A stretch of 29,893 nt of DNA from JAURDE01 sp965365285 (GCA_965365285.1 CBDUBC010000025.1:1-29893), one strand, 5' to 3'; positions 1 through 8,454 are shown, counted from the first letter of the stretch. The notes: a model not told the origin generated them from the letters alone. A program made the numbers and translations.

Positions 1-630
1 CCAGGGCAATACCAAGTTACTTTTACAGTTACCGATGATCTTGGTGCAGTCGATGCCTCCCCTCTTTTATTTGACCTTAATGATGAGGCCCAAATGAAAG
101 ACTCTCTTGAGAGTTTTTTAAAAGAAAAAGGACCAATTGAGGCCCTTGTGAATAATGCTGGGATCTCTAAAGATCAGCTGGCCTTAAGATTAAAGTCGGA
201 AGATGTAGAAAACATCCTCAACACAAATCTTAAGTCTCAAATCATGTTAACGAGCTATCTAACCAAAACCTTTATGAGACAAAAAGATGTGAGCATCATT
301 AATATGAGCTCTGTTGTGGGTCTTATGGGGAATCCTTCTCAAATTGCCTACGCGGCCTCTAAAGCAGGACTCATCGGCTTTACCAAGTCTTATGCCAAGG
401 AGATGGCGAGTAGAAAAATCAGATGCAACGCAGTGTGCCCAGGTTTTATCCAAACGGATATGACGAATGCCCTTGATGATAAAGTAAAAGAGCACTACCT
501 CTCTCAAATCCCGCTTGGGGACTTCGGCGAAAGTAGTGATGTTTCCCAATTGGTGTGCTTTTTGTTGAGCAGCGCCTCTAAATATATTACAGGGGAAGTC
601 ATAAAAATTGATGGTGGACTTTATATTTAA
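1..630 (+). CDS. fabG: 3-oxoacyl-ACP reductase FabG (SDR), 5' end missing
   Basis: NADPH-dependent reduction of 3-oxoacyl-ACP in fatty-acid elongation, cytoplasmic. The reading frame is open from the first base of the window, giving 209 visible residues. About 30 N-terminal residues, including the TGxxxGIG nucleotide-binding loop, lie outside. Visible SDR marks are the acidic D-L-N-D segment, the NNAG motif, the catalytic Ser in NMSSVVG, the YAASK Tyr/Lys pair, the PG-FI-TDM loop and the C-terminal GEVIKIDGG strand. An ATG at 94 is internal to the fold and is not the start. The gene lies 38 bases before acpP and then fabF, which argues for FabG rather than a generic SDR. The first ~20 residues are divergent, so only the fold and context are certain there. 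Confidence 0.9.
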   Translation, partial: PGQYQVTFTVTDDLGAVDASPLLFDLNDEAQMKDSLESFLKEKGPIEALVNNAGISKDQLALRLKSEDVENILNTNLKSQIMLTSYLTKTFMRQKDVSIINMSSVVGLMGNPSQIAYAASKAGLIGFTKSYAKEMASRKIRCNAVCPGFIQTDMTNALDDKVKEHYLSQIPLGDFGESSDVSQLVCFLLSSASKYITGEVIKIDGGLYI

Positions 631-668
631 TAATTAGATACATTGGTATTTATTTTTAGGAGCTAAAT

Positions 669-893
669 ATGGAACAAAAAGTAATCGATCTCATTAGTGA
701 AGCAACAAAAATTGAAAAAGCTAAGATTAACCTTACAACTAATTTTGTAGATGATCTAAACCTAGATTCTCTTGATATCGTTGAACTTATGATGAAAATG
801 GAAGACGATTTTGGTGTTGAAATCCCAGAAGAGGACGCAGAAAAACTAAAAACCGTTAATGACGTTGTTACCTACCTAGGTACCAAGCAATAA
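669..893 (+). CDS. acpP: acyl carrier protein
   Basis: Small acidic carrier of fatty-acyl intermediates, 74 residues, the usual ACP length. The 4'-phosphopantetheine attachment Ser is S34 in the NLDSLDIVEL segment. Acidic helix II (V-E-L-M-M-K-M-E-D-D-F) follows, as in bacterial ACPs. An AGGAGC Shine-Dalgarno sequence ends six bases before the ATG. It sits between fabG and fabF, the common arrangement, and is probably cotranscribed with both. The short spacing on both sides (38 and 15 bases) leaves little room for separate control. Confidence 0.97.
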   Translation: MEQKVIDLISEATKIEKAKINLTTNFVDDLNLDSLDIVELMMKMEDDFGVEIPEEDAEKLKTVNDVVTYLGTKQ

Positions 894-908
894 CAATAGG
901 CTCCCCCT

Positions 909-2165
909 ATGAATGGAACAACTAATAGAGTCGCCATTACTGGAATGGGGGTTGTATCCGCCTTAGGGCACTCCCTTAACGAGACTTGGAAAAATCTTAT
1001 TGAGGGAAGGCCCGGTATTAGTCTCATTGAAAACAGTCCCTGTGATATTGAACAAATACCAATCAAAATTGCAGGGGAAGTTAAAAACTTCAGTCTTCCT
1101 GAAGAGTGTCTTCCCGAAAAAGAATGGAGCCGATATGATCGCTTCATTCATTTTGCTCTCAAGGCCGGTCACGAAGCTTTCGAAAATGCCGGTCTAAAAA
1201 ATGGCTCTCCTTATCCATCCGCCAAAATGGGCTCCATCCTTGGAGTTGGAATGGGTGGTATGCCGATGATGGAGCTTAATTACCGAAACTTTATGGAAAA
1301 AGGTCCAAGAAGAGTTTCACCTTTCTTTGTACCTGGAATAATCCCTAATATGGCCCCTGGACTTCTTAGTCTTCAGCTAGGGCTCCAAGGTGTAAATTAT
1401 AGTATCTCGAGTGCATGCGCTTCTGGTGCTCATGCAATCTCCAATGCCGCCTATGAAATCATGTCCGGTAGACAAGATTTAGTAATCACTGGTGGAGCTG
1501 AAAGTGTACTCTCTAATCTCACCATCTCCGGATTTTCTAATATGAAGGCACTTTCAAAAACGGGAGAGCCTGCCAAGGCGTCTAGACCTTTTGATAAAGA
1601 TCGAAATGGCTTTGTTATTGGTGAAGGTGCTGGAGTTTTAATTCTCGAAAACCTTGATAAGGCCCTCGCCAGAGGCGCCACGATTTATGCAGAAGTTGTT
1701 GGTCATGGTACTTCAAGTGATGCCCATCATATCACTGCCCCCCATCCTGAAGGAGAAGGTGCAGGTCGATGTATGGAAAATGCTTTAAGTGACGCTGGAA
1801 TTTCTCCAGATCAAATTGGCTATATTAATGCCCACGGAACTTCTACACCTCTAGGCGATGCTGCTGAAGTGAAGGCTATTAAGCGAACTTTTGGCAATCA
1901 CACTGATAATATTTATGTGAGTTCAACCAAATCAATGATCGGACACCTTCTTGGTGCTGCCGGCGGTGTTGAGTCCATATTCTGTGCTATGGCCCTTCAT
2001 GAAGGAATTATACCTCCGACCATTAATTTGGATCAAGTGGATGAGGATTGTAAGCTCAATCATGTTGCCAATACGGCTAAAAAAGTACAATTAGAGTATG
2101 CACTCAATAACTCTTTTGGATTTGGAGGAACGAATTCCTCCCTTATATTAAAAAGATTTTCTTAG
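909..2165 (+). CDS. fabF: 3-oxoacyl-ACP synthase II FabF
   Basis: Condensing enzyme that extends acyl-ACP with malonyl-ACP. It has 418 residues, close to the family norm of about 410-415. The catalytic triad is visible: nucleophile C170 in SSACASGAH, H309 in NAHGTSTPLGD and H346 in KSMIGHLLGAAG, with K341 just before. The C-terminal FGFGGTNSS loop is present. All three catalytic residues make KAS II (FabF) the right call rather than a chain-length factor. The ribosome site before ATG 909 is weak. The stop codon TAG is embedded in the TTAGGAGC that serves as the Shine-Dalgarno sequence for glyA, which suggests translational coupling to the next gene. Confidence 0.95.
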   Translation: MNGTTNRVAITGMGVVSALGHSLNETWKNLIEGRPGISLIENSPCDIEQIPIKIAGEVKNFSLPEECLPEKEWSRYDRFIHFALKAGHEAFENAGLKNGSPYPSAKMGSILGVGMGGMPMMELNYRNFMEKGPRRVSPFFVPGIIPNMAPGLLSLQLGLQGVNYSISSACASGAHAISNAAYEIMSGRQDLVITGGAESVLSNLTISGFSNMKALSKTGEPAKASRPFDKDRNGFVIGEGAGVLILENLDKALARGATIYAEVVGHGTSSDAHHITAPHPEGEGAGRCMENALSDAGISPDQIGYINAHGTSTPLGDAAEVKAIKRTFGNHTDNIYVSSTKSMIGHLLGAAGGVESIFCAMALHEGIIPPTINLDQVDEDCKLNHVANTAKKVQLEYALNNSFGFGGTNSSLILKRFS

Positions 2166-2173
2166 GAGCTACC

Positions 2174-3424
2174 ATGTTTCACCCCAAGAGCCAGTCACTG
2201 GAATCGATGGATCCAGAGATTACAGAACTTTTAAACAAAGAGAAAGTACGCCAAGAAGAGGGGCTAGAGCTAATTGCATCTGAAAACTATACTTCTAAAG
2301 CGGTTATGGCCGCTCAGGGCTCGATTGCGACCAATAAATATGCCGAAGGTCTTCCTGGTAAAAGATACTATGGTGGATGTGAGTTTGTGGATGGGATTGA
2401 AAACGTTGCCATTGAAAGACTAAAAAAGCTTTTCAATGTGAAATATGCCAATGTTCAGCCACACTCAGGTAGTCAAGCCAACTGTGCAGCTTATTTCTCC
2501 ATTCTTGAGCCCGGAGATAAAATCATGGGAATGAACCTTTCTGAAGGTGGACACCTCACTCACGGCTCTCCAGTTAACTTCTCTGGACGAGTTTTTGAAG
2601 TTGTCTCTTATGGACTTGATCTTGAAACGGAACAAATTAATTACGAAGCCGTTCGAGAAGCTGCACTTAAAGAGAGGCCAAAACTTATTATCGCTGGAGC
2701 GAGTGCCTATCCGCGGGTAATTGATTTTAAAAAGTTTAGAGAAATTGCTGATGAAGTAGGTGCTTATCTTCTTGTTGATATGGCCCATATTGCTGGCCTT
2801 GTAGCGGCCGGAGTTCATCCTTCTCCTGTAGACCATGCGCATATCGTTACTTCCACTACTCATAAAACCCTTCGAGGTCCAAGAGGTGGAATCATTATGA
2901 CCAATGATGAGGAGCTCGCTAAGAAAATTAATTTTAATGTCTTCCCTGGTTTCCAGGGTGGACCTTTAGAGCACGTTATCGCGGCTAAGGCTGTTTCATT
3001 CTTAGAAGCACTGACTCCAGAATATAAAACCTATCAAGAGCAAGTCGTAAAAAATGCAAAAAGACTTGCTGAAAAGCTTATGGATCTTGGAGTTGAGGTG
3101 GTTTCAGGTGGAACTGATAATCATCTTCTGATGATTAAAACTGACTCTGTAGGTCTGACAGGGAAAGAAGCCGAAAAAATTCTAGAAAACGCGCATATTA
3201 CCTGTAATAAAAATATGGTTCCAGGAGATAAAAGGTCTCCATTTGTCACATCTGGAATTCGCTTAGGAACTCCTGCGATTACAACCAGAGGACTTAAAGA
3301 AGAAGAAATGGATCTTATTGCTACTTGGATTAATGAAGTTCTTCGAAATAAAGATGATGAAGCAATTATGAACAAGGTAAGAGAGCAGGTTGTTAACCTT
3401 TGTAATAAGTATCCGGTTTATTAA
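2174..3424 (+). CDS. glyA: serine hydroxymethyltransferase
   Basis: PLP enzyme interconverting serine and glycine with tetrahydrofolate, the main one-carbon source; cytoplasmic, 416 residues as in most bacteria. Visible marks are the N-terminal E-L-I-A-S-E-N-Y substrate segment, YAEGLPGKRYYGG, QPHSGSQAN for PLP phosphate contacts, DMAHIAGLVAAG with the PLP-binding Asp and His, and the Schiff-base Lys K231 in TTHKTLRGPRGG. ATG 2174 lies eight bases after fabF, with the AGGAG ribosome site overlapping the fabF stop codon. The stop overlaps the nusB start by one base (TAATG). It is clearly part of the fab-to-nusB transcription unit. Confidence 0.97.
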   Translation: MFHPKSQSLESMDPEITELLNKEKVRQEEGLELIASENYTSKAVMAAQGSIATNKYAEGLPGKRYYGGCEFVDGIENVAIERLKKLFNVKYANVQPHSGSQANCAAYFSILEPGDKIMGMNLSEGGHLTHGSPVNFSGRVFEVVSYGLDLETEQINYEAVREAALKERPKLIIAGASAYPRVIDFKKFREIADEVGAYLLVDMAHIAGLVAAGVHPSPVDHAHIVTSTTHKTLRGPRGGIIMTNDEELAKKINFNVFPGFQGGPLEHVIAAKAVSFLEALTPEYKTYQEQVVKNAKRLAEKLMDLGVEVVSGGTDNHLLMIKTDSVGLTGKEAEKILENAHITCNKNMVPGDKRSPFVTSGIRLGTPAITTRGLKEEEMDLIATWINEVLRNKDDEAIMNKVREQVVNLCNKYPVY

Positions 3425-3873
3425 TGATGAATCATAAAACTCAGGGGCGAACATACGCCTTTAAATTCCTTTATCAGATAGTTTTTTCAGATGATATTCT
3501 TCCCGAAAACTATCACGAAAAACTTGAAAACTTTGATATCAGTTCCTCTGAGAGAGACCCTGAAGATCTTCCTTTAAATCCTCAGGGAAAAAGTTTTGGA
3601 AAAGATCTAATTTCTGGCGCTCTTCCAATACTAGAAGAATTCAAAACACAGCTTCCAAGTTTTCTTAAATCAGGAAATATTAAAACACTCTCCAAAGTCG
3701 AGAAGGCCATTCTTCTTCTTGGGTATTATGAACTAAAATATGTTCCTGATGTTCCCTTTAAAGTAGTTCTCAATGAATATATCAATCTTGCTAAAACTTA
3801 TGGGCAAGAAAGATCGAAAGAGCTGATTAACGGTATTCTTGAAAGTATGTGTAAAAAATTAGAAAGGAAATAG
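3424..3873 (+). CDS. nusB: transcription antitermination factor NusB
   Basis: RNA-binding helical protein that works with NusE/S10 at boxA in rRNA antitermination. It has 149 residues, near the family size. Visible are the N-terminal RTYAFKFLYQI helix and the characteristic C-terminal half: VEKAILLLGYYELKY, DVPFKVVLNEYINLAKTYG and the ELINGILESM helix. The start ATG overlaps the glyA stop by one base, and a second ATG follows immediately, so the start could be 3424 or 3427. Translational coupling to glyA is likely. The middle (roughly residues 30-70) is more divergent than in enterobacterial NusB. Confidence 0.9.
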   Translation: MMNHKTQGRTYAFKFLYQIVFSDDILPENYHEKLENFDISSSERDPEDLPLNPQGKSFGKDLISGALPILEEFKTQLPSFLKSGNIKTLSKVEKAILLLGYYELKYVPDVPFKVVLNEYINLAKTYGQERSKELINGILESMCKKLERK

Positions 3874-3875
3874 CT

Positions 3876-4235
3876 TTGGATTTAGCTAGAAAATTAACTC
3901 CTGATCTTAGTGGCGTTTTCTGGTTCACCAAATCTCTACATGAGTCGGCCCATTTCCATGAGCTTGATTATATTTTCAACGGACTTCTTTCTCGAAGTGG
4001 TCCCAAAGATGATGATCCTTCTATGTTCTTTACCGAGAACTTTTCTAAAAAATTTTTCCTCTATCACTTCCCTTCTATTTCTCAGGGCAATCATCTCTCG
4101 AGGGCCTTTGAAATCATTTCTAAAAATAATCTAGAGACGAGAAAATTTTTGATTGTTGATGAAACAGGGAAAAAGTGGAAAGACTCTCTTCTCAAGAAAT
4201 ACTCGAACTATACTTTTATTGATTATACGAACTGA
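3876..4235 (+). CDS. hypothetical protein, last gene of the fab-nusB operon
   Basis: A 119-residue protein that I do not recognise. It has no signal peptide or membrane segment and is rich in Phe, Ser and Lys. A region around LETRKFLIVDETGKKW looks like a beta strand followed by an acidic turn. The start is a TTG two bases after the nusB stop, with AAAGGAAA just upstream, so expression depends on the operon. No ATG in frame gives a better start. Its last 13 bases overlap the 3' end of the convergent Hpt gene. Spacing and ribosome site support a real gene, but the function is unknown. Confidence 0.7.
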   Translation: MDLARKLTPDLSGVFWFTKSLHESAHFHELDYIFNGLLSRSGPKDDDPSMFFTENFSKKFFLYHFPSISQGNHLSRAFEIISKNNLETRKFLIVDETGKKWKDSLLKKYSNYTFIDYTN

Positions 4236-4519
4236 ATTTCGATCTGATCGAGATGATCCTTATATTCCTCAAAAAGTTTTTTAATCTCATCGAGGTTACT
4301 TTCTTTAGCATTTCTTTCTATATCGGCTCCAATTCTACCAAGCCCTTCAAAGCCGTAACTTCCCGCATTTCCTTTAAGTTTATGCCCAATAGACTGAATC
4401 TCAGCAAAATTACTCTCTTGAATGGCCGTCTCAAGTAGACCAATGTCTTTTTTTCGGCCATTCATAAAATTGGGAATAATATCTTTTAAGTCAGAATCAA
4501 TCTTATACACAATGGACAT
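4223..4519 (-). CDS. Hpt (histidine phosphotransfer) domain protein
   Basis: Single-domain Hpt protein of 98 residues, expected to carry phosphate between a hybrid kinase receiver and a downstream receiver; cytoplasmic. The phospho-accepting His is H46 in the motif SIGHKLKGNAGSYGF, followed by LGRIGADIE, which is the standard H-x-L-K-G-x-x-x-x-x-G-x-x-x-L signature. A purine-rich GGGGGA lies upstream of the ATG. It is orphaned: no kinase sits beside it. It could serve the hybrid kinases near 23267-29893 or ones elsewhere. The 3' end overlaps the convergent gene at 3876-4235 by 13 bases. The domain call is firm; the partners are unknown. Confidence 0.9.
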   Translation of the reverse strand: MSIVYKIDSDLKDIIPNFMNGRKKDIGLLETAIQESNFAEIQSIGHKLKGNAGSYGFEGLGRIGADIERNAKESNLDEIKKLFEEYKDHLDQIEIQFV

Positions 4520-4671
4520 TTCAATTCCCCCAAATGAATCAACTTCTTTATTTTAGCATGTGCATGAAAATGAATGAAACTTTTTTTAGCAGAGCCATTT
4601 AATCAACTAAATAATTCTTTCTTATATTTTTTTAAAAAAAGTCGATAAATAGCTAGGAAGTATTAAAAATT

Positions 4672-6288
4672 ATGAGTAATGAAAGAGTCATTGAAGTTTT
4701 CTATTATGGTTTTGATGAAAGACTTCTAGAAGTCATCAATACGGAAAAAGATAAGGCCCTTATGAAGGGAGTTTCACTCAATATTACCGAGAAAACACCT
4801 GAACCTAATCATAATAAGCTTTGTGATCTTATTCTTACAGGTAATTTTGATCTATTAATGGTCGATATGTATGCCCCAGAAATAGACAATGCTCTTCGAA
4901 CTCTATTTTTTGAACTCAATGTTAAGAATACTAATATTATCGGACTTTGGAATCAACTCAATAATAAAAACCTTGAAAAGTGGAGATACGAACTCGGGAT
5001 AAAGACCCACTTTTGTTACCTTCAAACTCAAAAAAGCTCCATTGCCGATCTCACCCTCTCCATTATTAAAATTCTAGGGGTAAATAATGACAAGTTTGAA
5101 TTTTTTAACAAGAAAATAGGCACTAAACTCGATGTATGTCTCCCCTTACGAGTCAACTATTTCTCTTTTGAACAAATACAAATTGAAACAGATGTTCCTA
5201 TCTATAGTAATGAAACTTTTCAAATCGAAATCAATGGGCTCAGCGATTTTCCGTTCAAAGATTTTTTCACTATGGATGTAAGAACTACCAATCTTCGCTA
5301 CCCAGCAACCTATCAGATCACTGCTCAATACGCCTTTTTTGATAAGTATGAAATGCTATACTTTTCAGATAAAGATGATCTGACTGACTTAGAGTATCTT
5401 CAAAAAGAACTCGGCAATTCTGTGACTATTGATAATGCGGACGAGGAGCTCATTCGAGAAATTCTTCAAGAGTTTCATGAAAATAAAAACAAATCCTATG
5501 AAAAAAGAAACGTCATTAAAAGACTTGTAAAAAATCATAGTGAAGGTATCAGTGATGACGGTTTAAGAGTTCTCGTTATAGATAAAAACTTCACTGTATA
5601 TAAAAATGCAAATAAAATGGTATGGCTGTACCCTTATAAATTTCTTCTTGTTTCAACTCTAGAAGATAATCTCAATATCCTTAATACTTCTGGAGCAGAA
5701 ATAGTTTCTTTTGTTATTGATGAGCCTATTCCGTCCCAATCCTTTATGGATACGGAAGAGTTTGTGCAGTTAAGAGTTATGTGTTCAAGACTAAAAAATA
5801 ATGCTCTTACGAATCAAACACCCGAGCCTTTGGTAGTAATCTATAACTTAACTCACGATCTTAACGCCTTAAGAAAAATTTTAAATTACAGTAACCTAAA
5901 GCCAATTAACCAAGCCTTCTCTTTTGAAAATCAGATTAGTCTTGTTAGAGAGTTTGTTCAAGAGAAAGAAAGAACTCAAGGAGTTGCCTACAAGCCCGCA
6001 GACCTTGGTAGAGTCTCACCAAAATATCACTCTATAATTAGTCACGGCTTTGTTATTAAAACAGTGGATGTAGATTCTATCTCTGAAAATGAAGTTATTT
6101 TTTCTACTCGAGTTTTTATTGAAAAGTACTCTTCTTGTCTTTTTAAGTTAACAGACACTATTTCCTTTTATGCAACTATTGTGGAAGTGAAAAAATCAGG
6201 AAAAGATCGAAAATACAGAGGGCTCATACATTCTTTAGGGGAAGAAGAAAAGAAAGCTCTTCGTAAATTTATTTTTGCCAAGGATTAG
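4672..6288 (+). CDS. large protein with duplicated receiver-like and PilZ-like regions
   Basis: A 538-residue soluble protein with no clear family. The chain appears to be duplicated. Residues ~5-135 are receiver-like (hydrophobic strand then FDLLMVDMYAPE). Residues ~150-235 form a beta-rich PilZ-like barrel. Residues ~236-295 are a charged linker. Residues ~298-430 are a second receiver-like stretch starting LRVLVIDKNF. Residues ~450-535 are a second PilZ-like end with Y-R-G-L-I-H-S-L-G-E-E-E. Neither PilZ part shows RxxxR or D/NxSxxG, and the second receiver lacks a proper Asp pocket, so neither c-di-GMP binding nor phosphorylation should be assumed. The domain reading is inference. The gene lies four bases upstream of a receiver-domain gene and is divergent from the Hpt gene, so a signalling or scaffolding role fits. 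An AGGAAG lies 11 bases before the ATG. Confidence 0.7.
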   Translation: MSNERVIEVFYYGFDERLLEVINTEKDKALMKGVSLNITEKTPEPNHNKLCDLILTGNFDLLMVDMYAPEIDNALRTLFFELNVKNTNIIGLWNQLNNKNLEKWRYELGIKTHFCYLQTQKSSIADLTLSIIKILGVNNDKFEFFNKKIGTKLDVCLPLRVNYFSFEQIQIETDVPIYSNETFQIEINGLSDFPFKDFFTMDVRTTNLRYPATYQITAQYAFFDKYEMLYFSDKDDLTDLEYLQKELGNSVTIDNADEELIREILQEFHENKNKSYEKRNVIKRLVKNHSEGISDDGLRVLVIDKNFTVYKNANKMVWLYPYKFLLVSTLEDNLNILNTSGAEIVSFVIDEPIPSQSFMDTEEFVQLRVMCSRLKNNALTNQTPEPLVVIYNLTHDLNALRKILNYSNLKPINQAFSFENQISLVREFVQEKERTQGVAYKPADLGRVSPKYHSIISHGFVIKTVDVDSISENEVIFSTRVFIEKYSSCLFKLTDTISFYATIVEVKKSGKDRKYRGLIHSLGEEEKKALRKFIFAKD

Positions 6289-6292
6289 GAAT

Positions 6293-7165
6293 ATGCCCAA
6301 ACAAAAAAATATTTTAGTAATCGATGATGATGATTCCATAATCCTTCTTTTCCTACTTATTGGTAAAAGAATGAATCTTAATGTTCTCACAGCAAAGGAT
6401 GGATCAGACGCTTATACTAAATTTAAAAATCAATCGTTTGATCTCGTCTTAACTGATTTAGATCTTCCCAAACTCAATGGTGTCGAATTCATCAAAAAAG
6501 TTCGAAGAGAGCCTAAAAATAGCAGTTATCCCTTCATCGTCATAACTGGAAAGCTCTCCTTATTTAAAGCAGAGCTTAAAAAAATGCCTAATTTAACTAT
6601 CTTAGAAAAGCCACTTAAAATAGGAATGATTCAAGACCTTTTTCGAAATACGCTTGATGCGTGCTTACGAGAGGAAGAAATTACTCAACTCACTGAGGTC
6701 GAAGAAAGAATCCTTCAAGGTTTTAAAGTTTCAAGCACTCTCATGTTTGATTTTACGACTAAAGACCGTCCTAAAATTAATAAGGTTGAGGAAGTAAAAG
6801 ATTATAAATGTAATTTTATGGCCCACTATCCTGTCGATGTTGGAGGTAATAGGCTTAGTTTTTATTTCTTAATAGATAAAGGGCTTGCTCAAACTATTAA
6901 GACTCAAATAACTCAAGGTAAAAAAATTGAGGCCAGTGAAAATGCTTTGATTGTAACGACTTTAAAGAAACTCATGCACTCTTACATAAAAAAACTATTT
7001 GATGTTTCAGGCTTCTTTTTTGGAATTAATAAAAGAGGACATCAATCTCTTATTGGAACTTTAGGTTCATCAGATACAACTTATTTAGAACTTTCAAAGC
7101 TTCTCTTCGCCTATGAGGCGCAAAATAAATACGGCAAACTTAAGATGTACGTTCTTAAAGAATAA
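6293..7165 (+). CDS. response regulator: receiver plus unassigned C-terminal domain
   Basis: A 290-residue protein. Residues ~5-120 are a complete receiver domain: acidic D11-D14 cluster, phospho-acceptor D55 in LVLTDLDLPKLNG, T85 in FIVITGK and K106 in ILEKPL. Residues ~135-290 form a separate alpha/beta domain with no DNA-binding helix-turn-helix and no GGDEF or EAL motif. It is rich in strands (D-V-G-G-N-R-L-S-F-Y-F-L-I-D) followed by a helix (L-K-K-L-M-H-S-Y-I-K-K) and faintly recalls CheC/CheX-type folds, which I cannot confirm. I chose ATG 6293 over an in-frame TTG at 6275 because AGGATTAGGA lies just before it. It starts four bases after the preceding gene, so the two are very likely cotranscribed. 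Confidence 0.85.
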   Translation: MPKQKNILVIDDDDSIILLFLLIGKRMNLNVLTAKDGSDAYTKFKNQSFDLVLTDLDLPKLNGVEFIKKVRREPKNSSYPFIVITGKLSLFKAELKKMPNLTILEKPLKIGMIQDLFRNTLDACLREEEITQLTEVEERILQGFKVSSTLMFDFTTKDRPKINKVEEVKDYKCNFMAHYPVDVGGNRLSFYFLIDKGLAQTIKTQITQGKKIEASENALIVTTLKKLMHSYIKKLFDVSGFFFGINKRGHQSLIGTLGSSDTTYLELSKLLFAYEAQNKYGKLKMYVLKE

Positions 7166-7549
7166 TTAATCGATCTCGGCCAGAATTTTATCCAATACCT
7201 CATTTATAAGTGCTTTCTTAAATGGCTTTTTAAGATTGGTATTTAGTGGATTATCTTCTGTTAAAGTTGAGAACTCTTCATAGACATCTGGAGTATCGGT
7301 TGAGGCCATGACATAAGGAATGGGGAAACCATTTTCTTTTAGGTAGGCGTAAACGACTCCCCCGTTCCCATTTTTCATTCGATAGTCACAGAGCACTACT
7401 CCAATATCATCCATATTTTGTTTGATAACATCAATTGCAGAGTTTCCAGAATCAGCTTCGAGGATTTCGTTTTCATAGCTTGCCGAAATAAAGAGCTTGA
7501 GGATATCTCTGATTTCGACTTCGTCATCCACAATTAGAATTTTTTTCAC
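7166..7549 (-). CDS. single-domain response regulator
   Basis: Stand-alone receiver of 127 residues: acidic pair D8-D9 in LIVDDE, phospho-acceptor D55 in VVLCDYRMKNG, switch Ser/Thr around S83-T84 and conserved Lys in LKKPF near K107-108. There is no output domain, so it likely acts by protein contact or as a phosphate relay or sink, possibly with the Hpt protein at 4223-4519. The start is a GTG with GAGGGC five bases before it. The gene is convergent with the receiver gene at 6293-7165, and the two stop codons abut with no base between them. The approximately 100 bases upstream hold no gene. Confidence 0.92.
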   Translation of the reverse strand: MKKILIVDDEVEIRDILKLFISASYENEILEADSGNSAIDVIKQNMDDIGVVLCDYRMKNGNGGVVYAYLKENGFPIPYVMASTDTPDVYEEFSTLTEDNPLNTNLKKPFKKALINEVLDKILAEID

Positions 7550-7647
7550 AACGCCCTCGCAAAGGTTTCTTGATTATTACTTAAATTCTAAAGCATTATG
7601 CAATTTGGAGCAATCCCAAAAACGGTTTAAAGATTGAGCTAATGAAT

Positions 7648-8454
7648 CTACTTTTGAGCTACTATATAGCAGACCCAACTCTCGCAATTCTCTTCTTCTT
7701 CGCTCGGGTAAAATTCACCGTTACCCTCGCCATCATCTCCATCTTCTTCCCAATAAAGCCATGAATTTGAAAAGCCCGCTTCCTCAAGGATTTCTCTAAT
7801 TTCCTGAATACTCCATTGCCTCCAATCATACGTGAAGACTCTTTCATATTTCATTTTATCTTCTTTATCCTTGAAATGAATATAGTATAGAACTTGATTA
7901 TTGATTGGGTTGAAGTAGTCACAATCCCAGTAGTAGTGAAAGTCATCATATTCGGTTTCTTCTTCAAGAACATCATAACATTCGGTTCCGCCAAAGATGT
8001 CCATAAAAAACAAACCATTTTCATTTAGCCCCGCTCTGACTTTTTTGAAATATTCTAGAAGTTGTTTTCTTTCTTTAAAGATAAAATAAGAAAAGTTAAA
8101 AGCGGCAATGGTATCTGTTTTAAATTCATAATTATCTAAAACATTTCCATTAATATAATGCATTCTCGTTTTTTGCTCTTCGTTGAGTTTACTATAATGA
8201 CACTCGACACCATAAGCTTGAGGCTCGTGATCCAGATCAATTCCCCACGCTTCGTGTTTTTCACTTTGCTTTACCCAGTCACAGGCCATGGCCGCTGTAC
8301 CACCAAAGTCTTCTCTAAAAGTTAAAGGTTTCTCTCCGACTATTTTTTTGTAAGTGGTGTTAATAAAATCAATATCATTATCATGACTTTGCACTGCTTC
8401 TTCATAGAATTTATATTTTTTTACAAGTGGTAACGGTTGAGAAGCTTTAGGCAT
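7648..8454 (-). CDS. class I SAM-dependent methyltransferase
   Basis: A 268-residue cytoplasmic methyltransferase of unknown substrate. Motif I is the EDFGGTAAMACDW segment near residues 50-62, followed by the acidic W-G-I-D-L-D at the end of strand 2, then N-G-N-V-L-D and the motif IV-like A-A-F-N-F-S-Y-F-I-F. The late A-G-L-N-E-N-G-L-F-F-M-D-I-F strand is typical of the fold. The C-terminus is unusually acidic (a run of Asp and Glu near E-E-D-G-D-D-G-E). I start at ATG 8454, not at an upstream in-frame TTG, because AAAGGAATT sits directly before it. It appears transcribed alone; a 12-base palindrome lies about 38 bases upstream. Confidence 0.85.
   Translation of the reverse strand: MPKASQPLPLVKKYKFYEEAVQSHDNDIDFINTTYKKIVGEKPLTFREDFGGTAAMACDWVKQSEKHEAWGIDLDHEPQAYGVECHYSKLNEEQKTRMHYINGNVLDNYEFKTDTIAAFNFSYFIFKERKQLLEYFKKVRAGLNENGLFFMDIFGGTECYDVLEEETEYDDFHYYWDCDYFNPINNQVLYYIHFKDKEDKMKYERVFTYDWRQWSIQEIREILEEAGFSNSWLYWEEDGDDGEGNGEFYPSEEEENCESWVCYIVAQK

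Noticed and set aside
1..75. The first codons read Y-Q-V-T-F-T-V-T-D-D-L-G-A, resembling a PKD/cadherin-type repeat and hinting at a fusion with a surface protein.
   Set aside because: The frame runs straight into a normal FabG core in the right operon, and this segment sits where strand 2 and its loop of an SDR belong; a chance resemblance is simpler.
259..549. Open frames on the opposite strand inside fabG, fabF, glyA, the helicase and other genes.
   Set aside because: They lie wholly within well-supported genes, lack ribosome sites and show no recognisable protein features.
4672..6288. Calling this a c-di-GMP receptor.
   Set aside because: Neither PilZ-like region shows RxxxR or D/NxSxxG, so binding cannot be claimed.
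6275..6292. TTG start at 6275 for the receiver-plus-unknown-domain protein.
   Set aside because: It would overlap the upstream gene and lacks a ribosome site; ATG 6293 follows AGGATTAGGA and opens directly into the receiver strand.
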